A DNA stretch of 38,976 nt from NCBI GenBank assembly GCA_023265365.1, contig JAHFTY010000013.1, forward strand, positions 1 through 38,976, read 5' to 3'. Shown piece by piece: positions 26,579-35,823 of this stretch. The DNA is from Acidobacteriota bacterium (GTDB lineage: Bacteria > Acidobacteriota > Terriglobia > 20CM-2-55-15). The notes under the pieces are model-generated. The model had not been told where the DNA came from. It worked only from the letters and a program-made list of their open reading frames with translations, and did no database searches. The translations under genes were made by a program, and so were the position numbers. Each line of letters begins with the position of its first letter. Positions within the stretch are counted from its first letter, which is position 1.

Positions 26579-28107
26579 TACAAGTTAATGACGAACGTCG
26601 TGCCTTCGCCCTTCCTGGACCTTGCGACAATACTGCCGTTATGCGCGTTCACGATTTGATACACAATCGGCAACCCTAACCCGGTGCCATTGCGAAAGGA
26701 AGAATTGAACGGAACGAAAAGCCTTTTCAGCTCGTCGTCACTCAGGCCGACACCCGTATCCTGAAAACAGATCTGAGCGCCGCCGTTGTGTGCGGTGAGG
26801 GAAACGGTCAGGGTCCCTCCATCGGGCATCGCCTTGAACGCATTCGAGGCGAGATTATAAAACAGCTGGCGCATCATGCTTTCATCCACGCGAATCCGAA
26901 CGGACTCCAGTTGCGTGTCGATGCGATGCGAGGAGTTGAGTTCCGGACTGTTGCGCATCAGACTGGCGGTTTCCGTGATCAGGCGTCTCAGGTCCACCGG
27001 CTCCCTGTTCGGAGAAAGTGGCCGCGAATAATGAAGGAAGTCGGTCACGATCCTGTTCAGCCGCTCCGTCTCGCGCGAAATGATCGACATGAGCCGGCGC
27101 TGGTCGTCGTTCAGAGCCAGATCCGATTGAAGAAGATTGAACGATCCGGAAATCGAAGCGAGCGGATTCCGGATCTCGTGCGCGATTCCGGCGGACATCA
27201 CGCCGATGGCCGCCATCTGTTCCTTTTGCCGCATTTGTCGTTCGAGAAGACGCAGTTCGGTGAGATCGTCGAAGGACCAGACGTATCCGGCGGTGTTCTT
27301 CTCGTCGATCATGACGGGGCTGACGGAAAAGCGCAGATAGATTTCCTTCCCGTCGTGTTTCTTTGTCGGCAGCTCGAAACGGGCGGACTCCACCTTCGAG
27401 ACCATTCCCGGGAACACCTGCCACACCGTCATGCTCAATGCCTCGTCGGAACGCAGACCGGTGATGTCTTCGGCAGCTCGATTGAACAGGTAGATCCTTC
27501 CCTCAAGATCGGTGGTGACCAGGCCGCTGCCCATGCTGTCCACAATCCGGTCGCTGAACGCGCGGAAGAAGGCCACCTGACCCGCGGATCTTTCCAATTG
27601 GGCGCCCGTGCGCCTCAGGCTTTCGGCAAGGTGGTTTGAAAGGTAAGCGACGGCGCAAAATCCGAAAATGCTGAGGCTGATGATGTACTGCAGGACCGGC
27701 AGGTCGGCGCGCGTCCGGGCGGTCGACGGGATCTTCTGGAAATAATCCAGATCGAGGTGCGCGAAATGGATCAACGAACTCAGCGTGGCCGCGACGAAGG
27801 CGCCGCGGCGCTCGAGAAGGATGCTGGACATGACGATTTCGAGGAAATAGAGCGAGGAGAACGAGCTGTCGACGCCTCCGGTGCGATTCACGGTCCACGT
27901 GATCAGCAACAGATCCACCGCGATCTGCGCATAGGCCTGCCAGACGTAGCCTTTGCTGACGCGGAGGAGGATGTACCAGACGACAGAAAGAATGTAGACG
28001 GCCGTCAGAATGACAACCAGGTCGAAAACGGGCTGTGCCGCGACGAAGGCGGAGAAGATGATGACCCGGATAGGAATCAGGCGCAGGAGCCATTTCTTTC
28101 GATCCAT
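26578..28107 (-). CDS. pilS: PilS sensor histidine kinase
   Basis: This 509-residue inner-membrane kinase has about six helices in residues 10-165, as in PilS, where the membrane part senses pilin. A PAS domain follows (about 180-285), then the phospho-acceptor His310 in GIAHEIRNPLASIS, and an HATPase domain with NLASNAFKAM, DTGVGL and GTGLGL. I chose ATG 28107 because it directly precedes the basic start MDRKKWLLRLIPIRV; the frame reaches back to 28194 but that part overlaps the end of pilC. It phosphorylates PilR, encoded immediately downstream. Confidence 0.94.
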   Translation of the reverse strand: MDRKKWLLRLIPIRVIIFSAFVAAQPVFDLVVILTAVYILSVVWYILLRVSKGYVWQAYAQIAVDLLLITWTVNRTGGVDSSFSSLYFLEIVMSSILLERRGAFVAATLSSLIHFAHLDLDYFQKIPSTARTRADLPVLQYIISLSIFGFCAVAYLSNHLAESLRRTGAQLERSAGQVAFFRAFSDRIVDSMGSGLVTTDLEGRIYLFNRAAEDITGLRSDEALSMTVWQVFPGMVSKVESARFELPTKKHDGKEIYLRFSVSPVMIDEKNTAGYVWSFDDLTELRLLERQMRQKEQMAAIGVMSAGIAHEIRNPLASISGSFNLLQSDLALNDDQRRLMSIISRETERLNRIVTDFLHYSRPLSPNREPVDLRRLITETASLMRNSPELNSSHRIDTQLESVRIRVDESMMRQLFYNLASNAFKAMPDGGTLTVSLTAHNGGAQICFQDTGVGLSDDELKRLFVPFNSSFRNGTGLGLPIVYQIVNAHNGSIVARSRKGEGTTFVINL

Positions 28108-28117
28108 GGCCTTGCAG

Positions 28118-29332
28118 CTACTTGCTGCTGAGCTGGCCGACCAGAGTGAAGATCGGCAGATACATCGAGATGACGATGCCTCCGACGGTGACACCGAGAA
28201 CCACGATCATGGCGGGCTCCATCGCGGTCATCAGGTCGCCGACCGCCGCGTCCACTTCTTCTTCGTAGAAGTCCGCGATCTTGGTCAGCATCGTTTCCAG
28301 CGCGCCGGCCTGTTCGCCGACGCCGATCATGGATACCACCATGTTGGGAAACACTCCGGACGCTTTCAACGGCTCGACGATCGTGCGGCCCTCTTCGATG
28401 GCCCGCTTCACGGTCAGGATCGCTTCCTCGACGATCGCATTTCCGGAGGTGTGCGCCGTGATATCCAGACAGTCCAGGATCGGCACGCCGCTGGCGATCA
28501 GCGTCGCCATGGTCCGGGTGAATCGGGCCACGGCAATCTTTCGAAGCAGCGGTCCGAAGATCGGCGCCTTCAGCAGAATCTTGTCGACCATATGCCGGCC
28601 TTTTGGTGTTCGGTAATACGAACGGAAAACCGCGCCAAGCACGCCGAAGCCGATGATGATGAAGAGGCCGTAGCTCCCGACGAAACCGCTTGCGCCGATC
28701 ACGATGCGCGTCGGCAGCGGCAGCGTGACCTGCATGCTGTTGAACAATTCGGTGAATGCCGGGACCACCTTCCACAGAATCAGAGTGATGACGCCGCCCG
28801 CGATGATGACGACCGCGATCGGATAGACCATCGCCGATTGAACGGCGCGTTTCAGTTTGACGGCTTTTTCGATGTAGACCGAAAGACGCTGAAAGATGGT
28901 GTCCAGAATACCGCCCGCTTCTCCGGCGGCGACCATGTTGGTGTAGAGATCGTCGAACACTCTCGGATGCATCTTCATTGCGGCTGCCAGGTTATTTCCG
29001 GATTCGACGTCCTTGCGGACGGCGTTGAGGCATTCCTTGAACTTCTTGTTCTCCTGCGTGTCTCCCAGAATCTGCAGGCACTGCACGAGCGGCACGCCCG
29101 AATCGATCATGACCGAAAACTGACGCGTGAACACCGCAACGTCCTTCGGCGTCGGATTCCCCCCGAACTCGATGCTGCGGAGGCCGCCCTTCGCCTTCTT
29201 CTCTTCCGCGTCCATGAGGAAGATCTGTTCGCGCCGTAAAGCCATGGCCAGCGCCTGCCGGTTGTCGGCGACGCGCTCTCCACTGACCATCTCGCCCTGT
29301 CGATTTCTTCCCTTAAATCTGAAATTCGGCAT
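28118..29332 (-). CDS. pilC: PilC type IV pilus inner-membrane platform protein
   Basis: This 404-residue protein has two copies of the T2SF/GspF domain (about 68-191 and 271-393), each with the typical FTRQFSVMIDSGVPLVQCL and FTRTMATLIASGVPILDCL openings. AAGEAGGILD and GVGEQAGALE mark the cytoplasmic helices. Three membrane helices are at about 175-200, 215-240 and 370-395. PilC links the PilB motor to pilin insertion and extraction. GAGG lies about 7 bases before ATG 29332. The gap to pilB is 120 bases and contains a 7-base hairpin but no gene; no pilT is present between them. Confidence 0.95.
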   Translation of the reverse strand: MPNFRFKGRNRQGEMVSGERVADNRQALAMALRREQIFLMDAEEKKAKGGLRSIEFGGNPTPKDVAVFTRQFSVMIDSGVPLVQCLQILGDTQENKKFKECLNAVRKDVESGNNLAAAMKMHPRVFDDLYTNMVAAGEAGGILDTIFQRLSVYIEKAVKLKRAVQSAMVYPIAVVIIAGGVITLILWKVVPAFTELFNSMQVTLPLPTRIVIGASGFVGSYGLFIIIGFGVLGAVFRSYYRTPKGRHMVDKILLKAPIFGPLLRKIAVARFTRTMATLIASGVPILDCLDITAHTSGNAIVEEAILTVKRAIEEGRTIVEPLKASGVFPNMVVSMIGVGEQAGALETMLTKIADFYEEEVDAAVGDLMTAMEPAMIVVLGVTVGGIVISMYLPIFTLVGQLSSK

Positions 29333-29452
29333 ATCGGTCCTCGAAAATCATTCCGGTTTTCGGAATGCGGCCGGCGTTAACGGCTGGATTCTATTTGTGT
29401 GACGTGCCTCTGAGAACAAAAAAATCCGAACCGCGCAATCCGGCTTCCGAAC

Positions 29453-31171
29453 TTACTTCACGGTCTCGCGCACCACTTCCTCGATGGTGGTGATTCCTTC
29501 CTTGATCTTGGTCAGGCCGCTGCGCCGCAGGCTGACCATCCCGGACGAGAGCGCCTTGCGTTTCAACTCCATGCCGGTTACCCCGAGAATGATGGCCTCC
29601 CGCAGCTCGTCGGTCATCTCCATGACCTCGTAGAGGCCGACGCGGCCCTTGTAGCCGGACTGATTGCAGGTGGCGCAACCCGCCCCTTTGTAGATGATCG
29701 TCGTTTCCGCTTCCTCAGGAGTGTACCCGATATCGATCAATGCCTGGCGGGGCATCTTCACCTCCTGTTTGCAGTCCTTGCAGATGCGGCGCGCCAGACG
29801 CTGCGAACAGATGAGGTTGACGGAGGTGGCCACCAGGAAGGGCTCGATCCCCATGTTCATCAAACGCGACACCGTGCCGGGCGCATCGTTCGTGTGAAGC
29901 GTGCTCAATACGAGATGGCCGGTGAGCGCGGCTTTGATGGCGATCTCCGCCGTTTCGAAGTCGCGGATTTCGCCGAGCAGAATGATGTTGGGATCCTGGC
30001 GGAGGAACGAGCGCAGAGCGGCCGCAAAATTCAGGCCGATCTGCTCTTTCATGTTGACCTGGTTGATTCCCGGCAAATTGAACTCGACCGGATCTTCGGC
30101 CGTCATGATGTTGGTGTCCGGCTTGTTGAGCTGCGAAATCGCGGAATAGAGCGTGTTGGTCTTTCCACTCCCGGTGGGCCCCGTGACCAGCACCATCCCG
30201 AACGGTTTCGCAATCGCATTCTCGAAGCGGCGAAGCGATTCCGCCTCGAAACCGAGCTTGCGCATGTCGAACCGCAGGTTTTCCTTGTCGAGAAGACGGA
30301 GCACCACCTTCTCGCCGAAAAGCGTTGGAAGCGACGACACGCGGAAATCCAGCTCCTTCATCTTCCCGGAAATCTTCATGCGCATCTTGATGCGGCCGTC
30401 CTGCGGCAGCCTCTTCTCGGAAATGTCCAGCCGCGACATGATCTTGATCCGCGACGTCAGCGCATCGCGCAGTTTCAGCGGCGGATTCATCACGGTCTCC
30501 AGCACGCCGTCCACGCGGAAACGGACGCGCAGTTCGCGCTCGTACGGCTCGATATGAATGTCGCTTGCGCCGCGCTTGACGGAGTCCAGGAGAATGAGGT
30601 TCACCAGGCGGACAATCGGGGCTTCTTCGGATTCGCGTTCGAGCGACTGGACGTCGACTTCCTCCTCTTCTTCCTCCATCACCTCGACGTTGGAAGGATC
30701 CGTGTTGGACCCGAGATTCTGGTAGACGCGTTTCAGTTCCGCCTCGTGCGTCGTGCCATAGGCTTTCTCGACCGCCGTGCGGAGTTGGGACTCCGCCGCG
30801 ACCAGCGGCTCGATGTTCAGATTCGTAATGAACTTGAGCTCGTCGAGAACGGCCACGTTGTTCGGATCGCTCATGGCCACCTGCAGCGTCGTGCTTTCGC
30901 GGCTCAGCGGCACGACCTGGTATTTGTAGGCAATGTCGCGAGGAATGACCTTGATAATGTCGGCGTCCGGCTCGAAATACGTTAGATTGATGGACGCGAT
31001 TCCGTACTGCCGGGAAAGAGTGGACGTCAGGCTCTCCTCGGAAACAAAGTTGAGCCGCACCATGCAGCTTCCCAAGCGGCCGCCATGCGCTTTCTGGTAG
31101 GCGAGGGCCTCCTGAAGTTGATCCCGGGTGATCAGTTTTTCGCTGATTAGAAGTTCGCCAAGCCTGGACAT
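29453..31171 (-). CDS. pilB: PilB type IV pilus assembly ATPase
   Basis: This 572-residue GspE/PilB-type hexameric ATPase has N-terminal MshEN repeats (residues 1-140) of the kind that bind c-di-GMP in some homologues. An acidic linker contains six glutamates at 166-171, followed by the N2 domain (ASDIHIEPYERELRVRFRVDG). The ATPase core has GPTGSGKT at 331-338, MTAEDPVEF as the Asp box, LLGEIRD as Walker B and LSTLHTND as the His box. A zinc tetracysteine module reads CKDCK and CATC. It powers pilus extension. It is divergent from ntrY with 76 bases between them; no strong ribosome site is seen before ATG 31171. Confidence 0.96.
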   Translation of the reverse strand: MSRLGELLISEKLITRDQLQEALAYQKAHGGRLGSCMVRLNFVSEESLTSTLSRQYGIASINLTYFEPDADIIKVIPRDIAYKYQVVPLSRESTTLQVAMSDPNNVAVLDELKFITNLNIEPLVAAESQLRTAVEKAYGTTHEAELKRVYQNLGSNTDPSNVEVMEEEEEEVDVQSLERESEEAPIVRLVNLILLDSVKRGASDIHIEPYERELRVRFRVDGVLETVMNPPLKLRDALTSRIKIMSRLDISEKRLPQDGRIKMRMKISGKMKELDFRVSSLPTLFGEKVVLRLLDKENLRFDMRKLGFEAESLRRFENAIAKPFGMVLVTGPTGSGKTNTLYSAISQLNKPDTNIMTAEDPVEFNLPGINQVNMKEQIGLNFAAALRSFLRQDPNIILLGEIRDFETAEIAIKAALTGHLVLSTLHTNDAPGTVSRLMNMGIEPFLVATSVNLICSQRLARRICKDCKQEVKMPRQALIDIGYTPEEAETTIIYKGAGCATCNQSGYKGRVGLYEVMEMTDELREAIILGVTGMELKRKALSSGMVSLRRSGLTKIKEGITTIEEVVRETVK

Positions 31172-31247
31172 GTTGCAGGTCGGAGGCTAGTCTCAGTGCC
31201 GGTGGGATTACAAGCCGCCAAATCGAGTAAGACTCTAACATAAGTTC

Positions 31248-33329
31248 ATGAAAGTCATGGCAAGGAACACAAAGCTGTACATCTCGGGTTTCATCCTGCT
31301 GATGCTCGCCATCCTTGTTTTCGTCCAGCAGGCATTCGATCTGAACCCCCTTGTCAGTCATTCCTCCGCGAGCCAGATCGTCCTGCTCTACACGCTGTCG
31401 ACCCTGGTCTTCCTTGTTTTGATGGTCTTCGGCTTCGTTCTTGCCCGCACGTTGTTCAAGGTATGGACCGAGCGCAAACAACAGAAGCCCGGCTCGAAGT
31501 TCAAAACCAGCCTGCTGGTGACGCTCATTTCGCTGACGCTGGTTCCGGCCGTCCTCCTGTTTGCGTTCGGTCTCGGACTGATCAATCGCAGCATCGACAA
31601 ATGGTTCAGCGTGCCGGTGGACAGCATCCGGGACGCAACCAAGGAACTGGGCGACCAGTACCGGATCGAATTCGAAGGAATGGCCCGCAGCACGCTTCGT
31701 TATATCGCCATGGAACTGCCGCACGACCTCGATCCGGCCCGGCGCACGTTCGGTCTCGAGGCGCTTTTGCTCCTGACGCCGGACGGGAGGGTCGTGGAGT
31801 CGTCGGCTGAGGCGGACATCCTGAACCCTGAAATGTTGAAGGCCATCCGGATCGCGCTCGGCGACCGCGAAGAGGTGGTCATTCAGGCCGAGCCGTACTG
31901 GATTGGCGCCCGGCGCGTTCAGACCGCACAAGGCGTGGAAGTCCTGGCAGCGATTTTCCCGACGCCTCAGCGCATTCTCGACCTCACCGCGCAAATCGCC
32001 GGCCAGCGCGAGATCTATGCCACCCTGATTCAGAACCGGCTGTACTACAGGGACACGTACATTTACGTGCTCGCCCTGATGACCGTTCTGCTTCTGTTCG
32101 CAGCAGTCTGGATCGGCCTGAATCTTTCCAAGCGAATTACCCTGCCGATCGAAGCTCTGAGCGTGGCCACACGCGAGATCTCCGCGGGCAATCTCGACTA
32201 CCGCGTCGACGTCATCGCCGAGGACGAACTGGGATTGCTCGTCAAACTCTTCAACGACATGGCCGGGCGGCTCCAGGGCACCACGGCGGAACTCGAAGCG
32301 CGGCGGCGTTACACCGAGATCATTCTCGAAAGCATTCCGACCGGCGTGATTTCCTTCGACACCGGCCTGCGCATCAACACCATGAACCGCGCCGCCCACA
32401 GCATGTTCTCGAAGGACGATGCCACGCACCTCGACCAGGTATTTACCGGAGAAGACCTTACGGCAATTCAAGACGTGCTTTCTGCCGTGCAGGAGAGCGA
32501 GAGCGGGGCCGTGACGCGAGAAATCGCGTTTGCCGGGCCCAGCCGCCCCGCCCAAAGCGCGGTGACCGCGAGCCGGCTGACGGCGGGAGGGTTTGTCCTG
32601 GTTGTGGAGGATCTGACCGAAGTCGTTCGAGCGCAGAAGGCGAACACCTGGCGGGAAGTGGCCCGCCGGCTCGCGCACGAAATCAAAAATCCGCTCACGC
32701 CCATCCAACTCTCCGCCGAGCGCATCAGCCGTAACATTTCACGTCTGCCTGCGGCATCGCCCAAGGTCACCACGGTGATTGAAGAGTGCGTTGAAGCCAT
32801 CATTCAGGAAGTGTCCAGCCTGAAGCGCCTCGTCGATGAATTCGTCCGCTTCGCGCGCCTCCCGGCCGTGTCCCGTGTTCCCAACAGCATGAAGGAACTC
32901 GTCGACCGGACGATGGCGCTGTACGAAGACCGGCTGAACGGCACGCGCGTTTCCCTGGAAGTGCCGGACGATCTGCCGCCGGTGCTGATGGACTCGCTTC
33001 AAATGAAGCGCGTTCTCGTCAACGTGCTCGACAACGCACTGGAAGCGCTGAACGAGGAACCCGTGCAGGAATTGCGCATCAGTTGCGAACTGGCGCGAGA
33101 CAATACGATGGCGCGATTGACGATTGCGGACACCGGAAGAGGCATCGCCGCGGAGGACCGCGAGCGGCTCTTCACACCCTATTTCTCGACACGAAAGAAC
33201 GGGACGGGCCTCGGCCTCGCCATTTCGAGCCGCATTGTCGCCGATCATGGCGGCTACATCGGAGTCGAACCGAATTCACCAAAGGGCACGCGTTTTGTCA
33301 TTGAGTTACCGATATGCCAAGAATCCTGA
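31248..33329 (+). CDS. ntrY: NtrY-type membrane sensor histidine kinase
   Basis: The 693-residue kinase has helices near residues 10-28, 43-68 and 88-112, a large periplasmic region, another helix at about 272-295, then a HAMP domain (about 290-342), a PAS domain (350-460), His477 in RRLAHEIKNPLTPIQLSAERI, and an HATPase domain with NVLDNALEAL, DTGRGI and GTGLGL. HEIKNPLTPIQLSAERI is the NtrY signature. The usual role is redox, nitrogen or envelope signalling through NtrX. ATG 31248 or ATG 31257 could be the start. Its end overlaps ntrX by 16 bases. Confidence 0.93.
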   Translation: MKVMARNTKLYISGFILLMLAILVFVQQAFDLNPLVSHSSASQIVLLYTLSTLVFLVLMVFGFVLARTLFKVWTERKQQKPGSKFKTSLLVTLISLTLVPAVLLFAFGLGLINRSIDKWFSVPVDSIRDATKELGDQYRIEFEGMARSTLRYIAMELPHDLDPARRTFGLEALLLLTPDGRVVESSAEADILNPEMLKAIRIALGDREEVVIQAEPYWIGARRVQTAQGVEVLAAIFPTPQRILDLTAQIAGQREIYATLIQNRLYYRDTYIYVLALMTVLLLFAAVWIGLNLSKRITLPIEALSVATREISAGNLDYRVDVIAEDELGLLVKLFNDMAGRLQGTTAELEARRRYTEIILESIPTGVISFDTGLRINTMNRAAHSMFSKDDATHLDQVFTGEDLTAIQDVLSAVQESESGAVTREIAFAGPSRPAQSAVTASRLTAGGFVLVVEDLTEVVRAQKANTWREVARRLAHEIKNPLTPIQLSAERISRNISRLPAASPKVTTVIEECVEAIIQEVSSLKRLVDEFVRFARLPAVSRVPNSMKELVDRTMALYEDRLNGTRVSLEVPDDLPPVLMDSLQMKRVLVNVLDNALEALNEEPVQELRISCELARDNTMARLTIADTGRGIAAEDRERLFTPYFSTRKNGTGLGLAISSRIVADHGGYIGVEPNSPKGTRFVIELPICQES

Positions 33330-34624
33330 TCGTCGACGATGAGCCCGGAATCCGGCAGTCGCTGAAAGGAGTCTTCGATGACGAGGGCTTCGCCACCGAC
33401 GCTGTGGCGACCGGGGAAGAGTGTCTCCAGAAGGTTGCTGACGGTTCCTACGATCTCATCCTCCTCGACATCTGGCTGCCCGGAATCGACGGTCTCGAAA
33501 CGCTCCGCCGCGTTCGCGAGAAATCGCCGGACACCCATGTGATCATGATTTCAGGCCACGCCACGATTGCAACGGCGGTCAGCGCGACCAAACTCGGCGC
33601 GTACGATTTCATCGAGAAACCGCTGTCGCTGGAACATACGCTGCTCACGGCCCGCAACGCGCTGTCCCACCGGCGGCTCGAACAGACGAACGACATGCTC
33701 CGCCATGAAATCGAGGAGCGATTCCACATTGTCGGCGAGAGCATCCCGGTCAAGGCGCTTCGCAAACAGATCGCGATCGTTGCGCCGGCGAACAGCCGCG
33801 TGCTGATCTATGGAGAAAGCGGCACCGGAAAGGAACTGGTCAGCCGCAACATCCACTTCCTGAGCAACCGGTCTCACGGACCATTCGTCGAGGTGAACTG
33901 CGCCGCAATCCCGGAAGAAATGATCGAGAACGAACTGTTCGGCGACGCCAAGGAATCCCGAAAAGGCAAGTTCGCCCTCGGCGATGGAGGGACCCTCTTC
34001 TTCGACGAAATCGGCGACATGACCCTCAAAACCCAGGGCAAGGTCCTGCGCGCCGTCGAGGAGCAAAGCTTTCAGCCGATCGGCGCCTCCGCACCCGTTC
34101 GCGTCGACGTCCGCGTCATCGCCGCGACGAACAAGAACCTTCCCTCTGAAATCGCGGCCGGCCGTTTCCGCGAAGATCTGTTCTACCGCCTGAACGTGAT
34201 TCCCTTCTTTGTTCCACCGCTCCGCGAGCGCCGCGAAGACATTCCGGTTCTGGCCCGGTACTTCATGCGCGTCTTCTCCGTCGAACACGGCCGCAGCCCC
34301 AAGGACTTTAACGGAGACGCCCTCGACCTGATGTCGGACTATTCCTGGCCCGGCAACGTTCGGGAATTGCGCAACGAAGTCGAACGCCTCGTCATCATGG
34401 TTCAGGACGCGGCCATTCAGGCCTCCGATCTCTCGCTTCCCAATGGCGCGGTTTCCTCGAAAGCTTCCACACTTCACGAAGGCCGCGCCCAATTCGAAAA
34501 GGAGTTCATCCTTTCAAAACTGAAGGAGAACAACTGGAACATCTCCCAGACCGCCCGCATGCTCGGCCTCGAACGCAGCTACCTGTACCGGAAAATGAAG
34601 ACCTACGGCATCGAAAAACAGTAG
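33314..34624 (+). CDS. ntrX: NtrX-type response regulator without the sigma-54 contact loop
   Basis: The 436-residue regulator has a receiver domain with Asp52 and Lys102, an AAA+ domain with GESGTGKE at 167-174 and GTLFFDEIGD from 226, and a C-terminal Fis-type helix-turn-helix (ISQTARMLGLERSYLYRKMKTYGI). Where activators have GAFTGA, this protein goes from ELFGDAKES straight to RKGKFALGDGG, so the loop 1 motif is missing. It should therefore be unable to remodel sigma-54 holoenzyme and may act by binding DNA as a sigma-70 regulator or repressor. It overlaps ntrY and pairs with it. Elsewhere in the family, loss of this loop (R. capsulatus NtrC, TyrR) goes with sigma-54-independent action. 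Confidence 0.92.
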   Translation: MPRILIVDDEPGIRQSLKGVFDDEGFATDAVATGEECLQKVADGSYDLILLDIWLPGIDGLETLRRVREKSPDTHVIMISGHATIATAVSATKLGAYDFIEKPLSLEHTLLTARNALSHRRLEQTNDMLRHEIEERFHIVGESIPVKALRKQIAIVAPANSRVLIYGESGTGKELVSRNIHFLSNRSHGPFVEVNCAAIPEEMIENELFGDAKESRKGKFALGDGGTLFFDEIGDMTLKTQGKVLRAVEEQSFQPIGASAPVRVDVRVIAATNKNLPSEIAAGRFREDLFYRLNVIPFFVPPLRERREDIPVLARYFMRVFSVEHGRSPKDFNGDALDLMSDYSWPGNVRELRNEVERLVIMVQDAAIQASDLSLPNGAVSSKASTLHEGRAQFEKEFILSKLKENNWNISQTARMLGLERSYLYRKMKTYGIEKQ

Positions 34625-34675
34625 CCGCTGCAATCGCGCAGAGTGCGAACACCACAAGGACGACGTCGCGGATTT

Positions 34676-35614
34676 TTATGGGGTGACTCCGTAGAATTTT
34701 TCGAGATGTCCGATCGCGCTCATCCCCATCGCGTTCACGGCCTCGGCCGCATTTCCGGCGATGTGTGGCGTCGCAATGAGATTCGGCAGGGAAAGAAAGC
34801 TCAGGTCGTCCGGCGGCTCCTCCTCATACACGTCGATGGCGGCGCCGGCGATCCGGCCCGTCCGAAGAGCGTCCTTCAAATCCGCCTGATTCACGACCTG
34901 TCCGCGCGAGGTATTGATCAGGAACGCGGACGGTTTCATTGTTGAAAGCGTTTGCCGGTCGATCATGTGTCGAGTCTCGGAGGTCAGCGGTGTATGGATC
35001 GTCAGGATGTCCGACTCCCGAAACAGCACTTCCTTTGAAACTTCAATGAGGCCATGCGCCATGTAGTAACCGGCTTGCGGAATGATGTCGTTCACCAGGA
35101 TCCGGCAGTGAAAAGGCTCGATCAATCGGACCAGTTCCTTGCCGGCAAATCCCACTCCGACAATGCCCACCGTCTTTCCCGTCAACAAGGTCCCGCCGTC
35201 TTTCATCCAGGCGCCGGTTTTCAGGGCGTTTGAGGTTACGTAGAGATTGCGGCTGAGCGCCAGCATGAAACCCAGAGTCTCTTCCGCGACCGAAAGCCGG
35301 TTCACCCCTCCGGTCCAGCCGATCGCGACGCCGTGGCGGCGGCAGGCATCGGTGTCGATGTTATCCAGCCCCACGCCGTACTTGGCAACGATCCTCAAGT
35401 CCGGGCACCGGCCGAGGAGTTGCGCACCCACCGGTTCCATACCAACCAGCAGCGCATCGGCTCGTCCGAGGAAGTCCGCCATTTGAGTCTCCGTCAGGCG
35501 TTCGCCCGTGGCGTTGAAGAAGCTCTTCGGAAAACTCTGCAGCAGCCGGGCCCGCAGAAATTCGTTTTTGGAAAACGTGATGGAACTGACGCCAATGCGT
35601 CTGTCGCTGGTCAT
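34676..35614 (-). CDS. D-2-hydroxyacid dehydrogenase (phosphoglycerate dehydrogenase-like)
   Basis: This 312-residue NAD-dependent dehydrogenase has the GIVGVGFAGKELVRL cofactor motif, the catalytic Arg in NTSRGQVV, Glu in DVYEEEPPD, and His in TPHIAGNAAEA. The KYGVGLDNIDTDACRRHGVAI segment is the D-3-phosphoglycerate dehydrogenase form of the substrate-domain motif. There is no ACT domain, so it is a short-type enzyme. It may be a serine-pathway enzyme or act on another 2-hydroxyacid. I chose ATG 35614, as the extra N-terminus up to 35701 has no family similarity. It is divergent from the pheA leader. Confidence 0.88.
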   Translation of the reverse strand: MTSDRRIGVSSITFSKNEFLRARLLQSFPKSFFNATGERLTETQMADFLGRADALLVGMEPVGAQLLGRCPDLRIVAKYGVGLDNIDTDACRRHGVAIGWTGGVNRLSVAEETLGFMLALSRNLYVTSNALKTGAWMKDGGTLLTGKTVGIVGVGFAGKELVRLIEPFHCRILVNDIIPQAGYYMAHGLIEVSKEVLFRESDILTIHTPLTSETRHMIDRQTLSTMKPSAFLINTSRGQVVNQADLKDALRTGRIAGAAIDVYEEEPPDDLSFLSLPNLIATPHIAGNAAEAVNAMGMSAIGHLEKFYGVTP

Positions 35615-35711
35615 ACGGAAGCCGCATTCTCGCACACGGGAAGGCCCGGGCGGCTCGACGAATTCCATGCGCCGTTGCCTGCCTCGTGGTGAATTCGTCA
35701 AAACTTAGCGG

Positions 35712-35740
35712 TTGACAGACGTGGGGCCGCTGGGCAAGAT
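35712..35740 (+). promoter_or_regulatory. Sigma-70 promoter of the pheL-pheA leader
   Basis: TTGACA (35712-35717) is a perfect -35 element. After a 17-base spacer comes CAAGAT (35735-35740), a fair -10. Transcription would start near 35747, about 8 bases before the leader-peptide ATG at 35755, so the leader message has almost no 5' untranslated region. Confidence 0.65.
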
Positions 35741-35754
35741 GTGGCCTCGTCATC

Positions 35755-35823
35755 ATGAATCAACGAACCGGTTTCACGTTTAGCCCCTACTTTTATTTTT
35801 TTCCCTGCGGGGAAAGGGCGTAG
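35755..35823 (+). CDS. pheL: Phenylalanine leader peptide controlling pheA
   Basis: A 22-codon frame begins at ATG 35755 and ends at TAG 35821-35823. Its core is GFTFSPYFYFFP: five Phe and two Tyr codons in ten positions, then CGERA. It sits 8 bases after a predicted transcription start and 24 bases before a terminator in front of prephenate dehydratase. This is exactly the arrangement of enterobacterial pheL-pheA, where ribosome stalling at Phe codons prevents termination. There is no Shine-Dalgarno sequence, so initiation would be near-leaderless. The peptide itself probably has no function after translation. Confidence 0.85.
   Translation: MNQRTGFTFSPYFYFFPCGERA

Noticed and set aside
28010-29239. 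A 409-codon plus-strand open frame opposite pilC and pilS
   Set aside because: PilC and the PilS membrane region on the other strand are clear. This translation is dominated by His, Asp and Arg runs typical of a shadow frame in GC-rich DNA.
29349-29367. Hairpin CATTCCG-GTTTT-CGGAATG between pilB and pilC as a terminator
   Set aside because: The stem is only 7 pairs and is followed on the minus strand by ATTTTCG rather than a T-run. A terminator here would also separate pilC from pilB.
29715-32708. A 997-codon minus-strand open frame
   Set aside because: It lies antisense or out of frame across pilB and ntrY, both of which have full family motifs. Its translation is low-complexity (rich in Arg, Gln, His, Asp) with no domain.
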